From Clostridia bacterium (lineage in GTDB: Bacteria > Bacillota_A > Clostridia > Christensenellales > Aristaeellaceae), in NCBI GenBank assembly GCA_025997215.1, contig BNUH01000040.1:1-25530 (forward strand): a stretch of 25,530 nucleotides of DNA. Reading direction: 5' to 3'. Positions 23,778 through 25,530 of this stretch are shown one piece after another. The notes under the pieces were generated by a model, which saw only the letters and a program-made list of their open reading frames with translations, was not told where the DNA came from and did no database searches. How positions within the stretch are numbered: the stretch's first letter is position 1; each line of letters opens with the position of its first letter. The translations under genes and the position numbers were made by a program.

Positions 23778-25256
23778 TTACAGCAGTATACAGATCATCC
23801 CGCCGCCGCCTTCGTTCACTATCTTGGTGAGCGTTTCCTGTACCTTTTCCTGGGCGTCCATGGGCATGTTGGATAGTTTGGTCGACAGGCCTTCGCGCAC
23901 CATCTCGTGCAGCGACTTGCCGAAGAAGTTCGTCTCCCAGATCTGTTCCGGGTTCTGTTCGAATTCGCTGAGCAGGTATTGTACTAACTCCTCGGACTGC
24001 TGCTCGGTGCCGACGACTGGCGTCACTTCCGTAGTAATATCCGTGCGGATCAGGTGTAAGCTAGGCGCGCTGGCCTTGAGCTTCACCCCAAACCGATTCC
24101 CTTGCTTGACGATCTCAGGCGGCTGCAGTGTCAGCTCCGACAGCGTCGGCACAACCAACCCGTACCCCGTCTGCCTCACCGCGCTTAACGCGTCGGCGAT
24201 GCGGTCGTATTCCTTCTTGGCGAATACCAATTCCTTCAGCAGTGACAGCAGATGCGCGTCGCCGCGGATCTCGGTGCCTGCTTCCTCGCCGAGTATCTTG
24301 TTGAATAGGCCTTCCTTCAGCGGCAGGCTGTATGTCACGGAACCCTCGCCCAGCTTGGTGGATACGGGCGCGGCCGCGTCCGCGAATTCGTTCTTACTGA
24401 CCGCGCTGGCGAATACCGCCTGATCGCGCATCAGCGGGCCATCCATCTCGGCTTCGCTGGCCGTCTCCAGTAGCGACTGCAGCAGCCAGTGATTCTCATC
24501 CAGCGCCTGGGTCCAGCTGGGCAGCTCGATGCGGAATTCGCGCATGGGGAACGCCATGAGCAGGTCGTTGAGCAGACCGCTGATCTCATCGACACCCATA
24601 TTCTTAACGTCCATGGCCGTGACTGGGACGCTATACTTCGCCTCCAGCAGATGGCGCAGCTGTTGTGTCTCCGACTTCTGGGGAGTGGAGCTGTTTAGCA
24701 CCACAACGAAGGGCTTGTTAAGCTGCTTCAATTCCCGTACAACGCGTTCCTCGGCGTCGGTATACGCGCTTCTTGGCAACTCCGTAAAGCTGCCGTCAGT
24801 CGTAACAACCAATCCCAGCGTGCTGTGATCCTGGATAACCTTGCGCGTCCCAATCTCCGCCGCATCCTCAAAGGGAATATCATCCTCATACCAAGGCGTA
24901 TGAACCATCCGCGCGGCCTCGCCCTCCTGGGTGCCCAGCGCGCCGGGTACTAGGTAGCCTACGCAATCAACGAGGCGAACGCTGGCCGACGTGCTGTCGT
25001 TCAGGCTGACCTCTACCGCTTCGTCCGGTACGAATTTGGGCTGTGTGGTCATGATCGTTTTACCGCTGCCGCTCTGGGGCAGTTCATCGATCGTGCGAAC
25101 GCGCTTGTGCGGATTGTCGATCAGCGGCATTACCATCTGGTCCATCATCCGGCTGATGAAGGTGGATTTACCCGTTCGGACAGGACCTACGACACCTATG
25201 TAAATGTCCCCGTTCGTCCGTTCGGCGATATCTCGATAAAGATCAAAGGATTCCAT
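23778..25256 (-). CDS. spoIVA: stage IV sporulation protein A, SpoIVA
   Basis: 492 residues, the family length. This cytoskeletal ATPase polymerises on the forespore surface and forms the basement layer of the spore coat in the mother cell. It opens MESFDLYRDIAERTNGDIYI, with the Walker A loop GPVRTGKS at 24-31 (K30 is the essential Lys known in B. subtilis). The segments RTIDELPQSGSGKTIMTTQP and VRLVDCVGYLVPGALG follow, all near-invariant in SpoIVA. The C-terminus EGGGGMICILL is also typical and anchors the protein to SpoVM-bearing membrane. AAGGAGGATGCAGC precedes the ATG. The sigma-E-like promoter at 25303-25331 agrees with the known mother-cell control. Confidence 0.98.
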   Translation of the reverse strand: MESFDLYRDIAERTNGDIYIGVVGPVRTGKSTFISRMMDQMVMPLIDNPHKRVRTIDELPQSGSGKTIMTTQPKFVPDEAVEVSLNDSTSASVRLVDCVGYLVPGALGTQEGEAARMVHTPWYEDDIPFEDAAEIGTRKVIQDHSTLGLVVTTDGSFTELPRSAYTDAEERVVRELKQLNKPFVVVLNSSTPQKSETQQLRHLLEAKYSVPVTAMDVKNMGVDEISGLLNDLLMAFPMREFRIELPSWTQALDENHWLLQSLLETASEAEMDGPLMRDQAVFASAVSKNEFADAAAPVSTKLGEGSVTYSLPLKEGLFNKILGEEAGTEIRGDAHLLSLLKELVFAKKEYDRIADALSAVRQTGYGLVVPTLSELTLQPPEIVKQGNRFGVKLKASAPSLHLIRTDITTEVTPVVGTEQQSEELVQYLLSEFEQNPEQIWETNFFGKSLHEMVREGLSTKLSNMPMDAQEKVQETLTKIVNEGGGGMICILL

Positions 25257-25302
25257 GCTGCATCCTCCTTAAGCGGACAGTACGCCGCGTCCCTACTGGG
25301 TG

Positions 25303-25331
25303 AGAGTATGCAGGCAAAAGGAGGATTATGA
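25303..25331 (-). promoter_or_regulatory. sigma-E-like promoter of spoIVA
   Basis: On the minus strand, TCATAAT (25331-25325), a 14-nt spacer and CATACTCT (25310-25303). Against KMATATT-N14-CATACAnT there is one mismatch in each box. The leader would be about 40 nt. Confidence 0.65.
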
Positions 25332-25345
25332 ATGGTATTCTGTTT

Positions 25346-25486
25346 CCCCCTGCGGGGGGCTTGGGGTTCGCCCACTGCGGTGGGGATGCCCTCACTGCGG
25401 TGAGGGACTTGTTACTTTTCCCGTCCGTGGGAAAAGTAACCAAAAGGACGGCCAGAGAGGGAGGGCACTGTGCCCTCCCTCTCTGG
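25346..25486. repeat. run of five consecutive palindromes
   Basis: Perfect stems occur one after another: CCCCC/GGGGG (25346-25358), CCCAC/GTGGG (25371-25384), CCCTCAC/GTGAGGG (25389-25406), a 12-bp stem (25411-25422/25429-25440, GTTACTTTTCCC) and a 16-bp stem with a 3-nt loop (25452-25467/25471-25486). The first three have TGC or TGCG loops. No gene is supported in 25332-25530. It may be a multi-part repeat element or a transcript-end structure for a gene beyond the window. Confidence 0.75.
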
Positions 25487-25530
25487 ACTCTCCCTCCTCA
25501 ATGTCGTCTCCGCTCATTGGTCTATGACCA

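Noticed and set aside
23707..24423. Plus-strand frame of 238 codons opposite spoIVA
   Set aside because: It is antisense to the intact spoIVA, Ser-rich, with no ribosome binding site or motif.
25346..25486. CRISPR array
   Set aside because: The palindromes differ in sequence and length and there are no regular spacers.

Overview
The window looks like chromosomal DNA from a spore-forming, moderately GC-rich Firmicute of the Clostridia type. The evidence is an unmistakable spoIVA, a CwlD-type amidase, strong AGGAGG ribosome binding sites, sigma-E-like promoters and a CtsR-like box. The exact lineage cannot be read from the sequence.

Layout. 1-812: the start of a GNAT acetyltransferase gene running off the left edge, then two small minus-strand frames, one an excisionase-like HTH protein, lying just past the 3' end of a tRNA-Arg(CCG) gene (813-886). 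887-1359: no gene, but an orphan promoter and a terminator. 1360-5751: a 1463-aa secreted surface protein with repeated beta-rich modules that ends in half of an OppA-type (SBP_bac_5) domain. 5917-6795: an Amidase_3 cell-wall hydrolase with a sporulation-type promoter. 6796-7215: a gene-free stretch holding a dense cluster of DnaA boxes and the clpB terminator. 7216-10833: a dnaJ-like/clpB heat-shock operon behind a sigma-A promoter with a CtsR-like operator. 11007-12609: a two-gene ABC-2 exporter. 12624-13064: an Rrf2/IscR-like regulator.

13174-18692: a plus-strand cassette with two good sigma-A promoters, three tiny basic frames and three larger genes: a four-helix membrane protein, a Cys-rich protein and a 977-aa protein with an HEIGH zincin motif. 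The genes are start/stop coupled or closely spaced, and I recognise no family for any of them. This is the best candidate for an undescribed system. It is more AT-rich than the flanking housekeeping genes in the lines I sampled.

18799-25256: a Cys/Gly/Pro-rich, coat-like protein (minus), a phosphinothricin-type acetyltransferase (plus), a tandem pair of Uma2-family nuclease-like genes (plus), a GHMP kinase whose signature resembles plant galacturonokinase (minus, overlapping the second Uma2 gene tail to tail), an M20 amidohydrolase (minus) and spoIVA (minus). Upstream of spoIVA are a sigma-E-like promoter and a run of five palindromes reaching nearly to the right edge. Family calls come from reading motifs; no database search was possible.
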